Assembly: GCA_964361075.1 (NCBI GenBank)
Contig: CAYHZL010000006.1
Span: 1 to 43,680, forward strand
DNA: 43,680 bases
Origin: CAYHZL01 sp964361075
GTDB taxonomy: Bacteria; Bacteroidota; Ignavibacteria; UBA10030; UBA8401
Direction: 5' to 3'
Positions 43,357 to 43,680 of the stretch are shown one piece after another. A program made the position numbers and the translations under genes. The notes beneath the pieces were generated by a model. It searched no databases. It saw nothing but the letters and a program-made list of their open reading frames with translations, and was not told the origin of the DNA. Position 1 is the first letter of the stretch. Every line of letters starts with the position of its first letter.

Positions 43357-43438
43357 AATTCCTCGATGCTCAGTGTCTGGAAGAAAAATCATAGCCACAT
43401 TCGCCGCGGCGAATCACAGATTAAACTATTAAAAATAT
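43357..43438. mobile_element. Remnant of an element related to F, inverted
   Basis: 43381-43427 match the reverse complement of 37174-37220 in element F almost without change, including the palindrome at 43400-43413 in the same junction. A degenerate family end (GATGCTCAGTGT) may lie at 43362-43373. The other half is missing where element G begins. Confidence 0.65.
43400..43413. repeat. Palindrome copy 8
   Basis: TTCGCCGCGGCGAA between GCCACA and TCACAG, where the plain repeat at 14491 has GAT. Confidence 0.95.
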
Positions 43439-43571
43439 GTAACTACTCACCGTGCCTTTAAAGTCATGCCATGAGTTACTTTTTGACATCATAAAACTTG
43501 TCCCGAAGGGATGGATTCCCACAACATTTACCAAAACATGAGACAAACTCATGGCATGACTGAGTAGATAC
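43439..43571. mobile_element. Miniature inverted-repeat element G (inverse relative of D)
   Basis: Ends GTAACTACTCA (43439-43449) and TGAGTAGATAC (43561-43571), one mismatch. The core AGTCATGCCATGAGTT / AACTCATGGCATGACT is shared with element D in the opposite orientation. It has extra sequence with a TCCC-GAA-GGGA hairpin (43501-43511) absent from D. No flanking duplication is seen. Confidence 0.8.
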
Positions 43572-43607
43572 AACGAAAATTACATTAATGTTATCACTGA
43601 AAAAATG

Positions 43608-43680
43608 TAACTACACAGCGTGTTTTTTGTGCGTATGCATGCTTCGCATAATTTCAGTATTTCCTAAGAAAATGAATCCC
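43608..43680. mobile_element. Miniature inverted-repeat element H (left part only, cut by window end)
   Basis: Starts GTAACTACACAGCG and runs past the window end. It is nearly identical to the start of element E, except that the double hairpin TGC-GTAT-GCA plus TGC-TTC-GCA (43630-43648) replaces the E cassette between the same flanks. Confidence 0.75.

Overview
The window is about 43.7 kb of AT-rich bacterial chromosome. It probably comes from the Bacteroidota/Chlorobiota/Ignavibacteriota side of the FCB group. The evidence is: three secreted proteins ending in the type A C-terminal sorting domain of the type IX secretion system (QNYPNPFNPTT), two PorV/PorQ-family barrels, two TonB-dependent receptors with carboxypeptidase-regulatory-like N-terminal domains, an MqnA-type menaquinone gene, and Bacteroidota-style gene starts that often lack a clear Shine-Dalgarno sequence. 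The exact class is inferred. No rRNA, tRNA or CRISPR array was found.

Layout. 1-7.5 kb holds housekeeping genes: atpG, ffh, rpsP-khpA-rimM-trmD-rplS, an mqnA-like gene and recN. 7.5-10.9 kb is a damaged accessory stretch: a frameshifted four-helix-bundle (S23-type) gene, cysS, a twice-interrupted brnT toxin gene, an intact brnA antitoxin and an outer-membrane protein overlapping brnA by ATGA. 11-17.5 kb has two lipoproteins (one Tyr/Trp-rich, one with a CXXCH haem motif), an OmpP1/FadL barrel, a cation/proton exchanger and, on the minus strand, an FG-GAP T9SS cargo. 17.6-37 kb is a secretion and uptake region with two parallel blocks of [TonB receptor - secreted protein with a VPxPY C-terminal domain - PorV-like barrel], plus a GHL10 glycosidase, lipoproteins and beta-propeller proteins. 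37.3-43.3 kb is an envelope operon: heptose kinase, heptose adenylyltransferase and a 1512-residue TamB/AsmA protein.

The most unusual content is three layers of very small repeats. (1) A perfect palindrome, TTCGCCGCGGCGAA, occurs 8 times: in intergenic elements, inside a gene that it frameshifts, and twice in frame inside tamB. (2) Paired mini-hairpins, usually with three-base loops, occur as cassettes of about 19-29 bp in intergenic elements, in brnT (which one copy frameshifts) and in tamB (in frame). (3) Miniature elements of about 110-240 bp have ends GTAACTACTCA...TGAGTAGTTAC. Four of them are flanked by perfect 8-bp direct repeats. Removing the element at 9713-9877 together with one direct repeat restores a canonical BrnT C-terminus, which shows it is a real insertion. 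The GTAA ends and 8-bp duplications fit non-autonomous relatives of the IS66 family; no transposase lies in the window. The small words are nested inside the larger elements, so several rounds of insertion or exchange must have happened.
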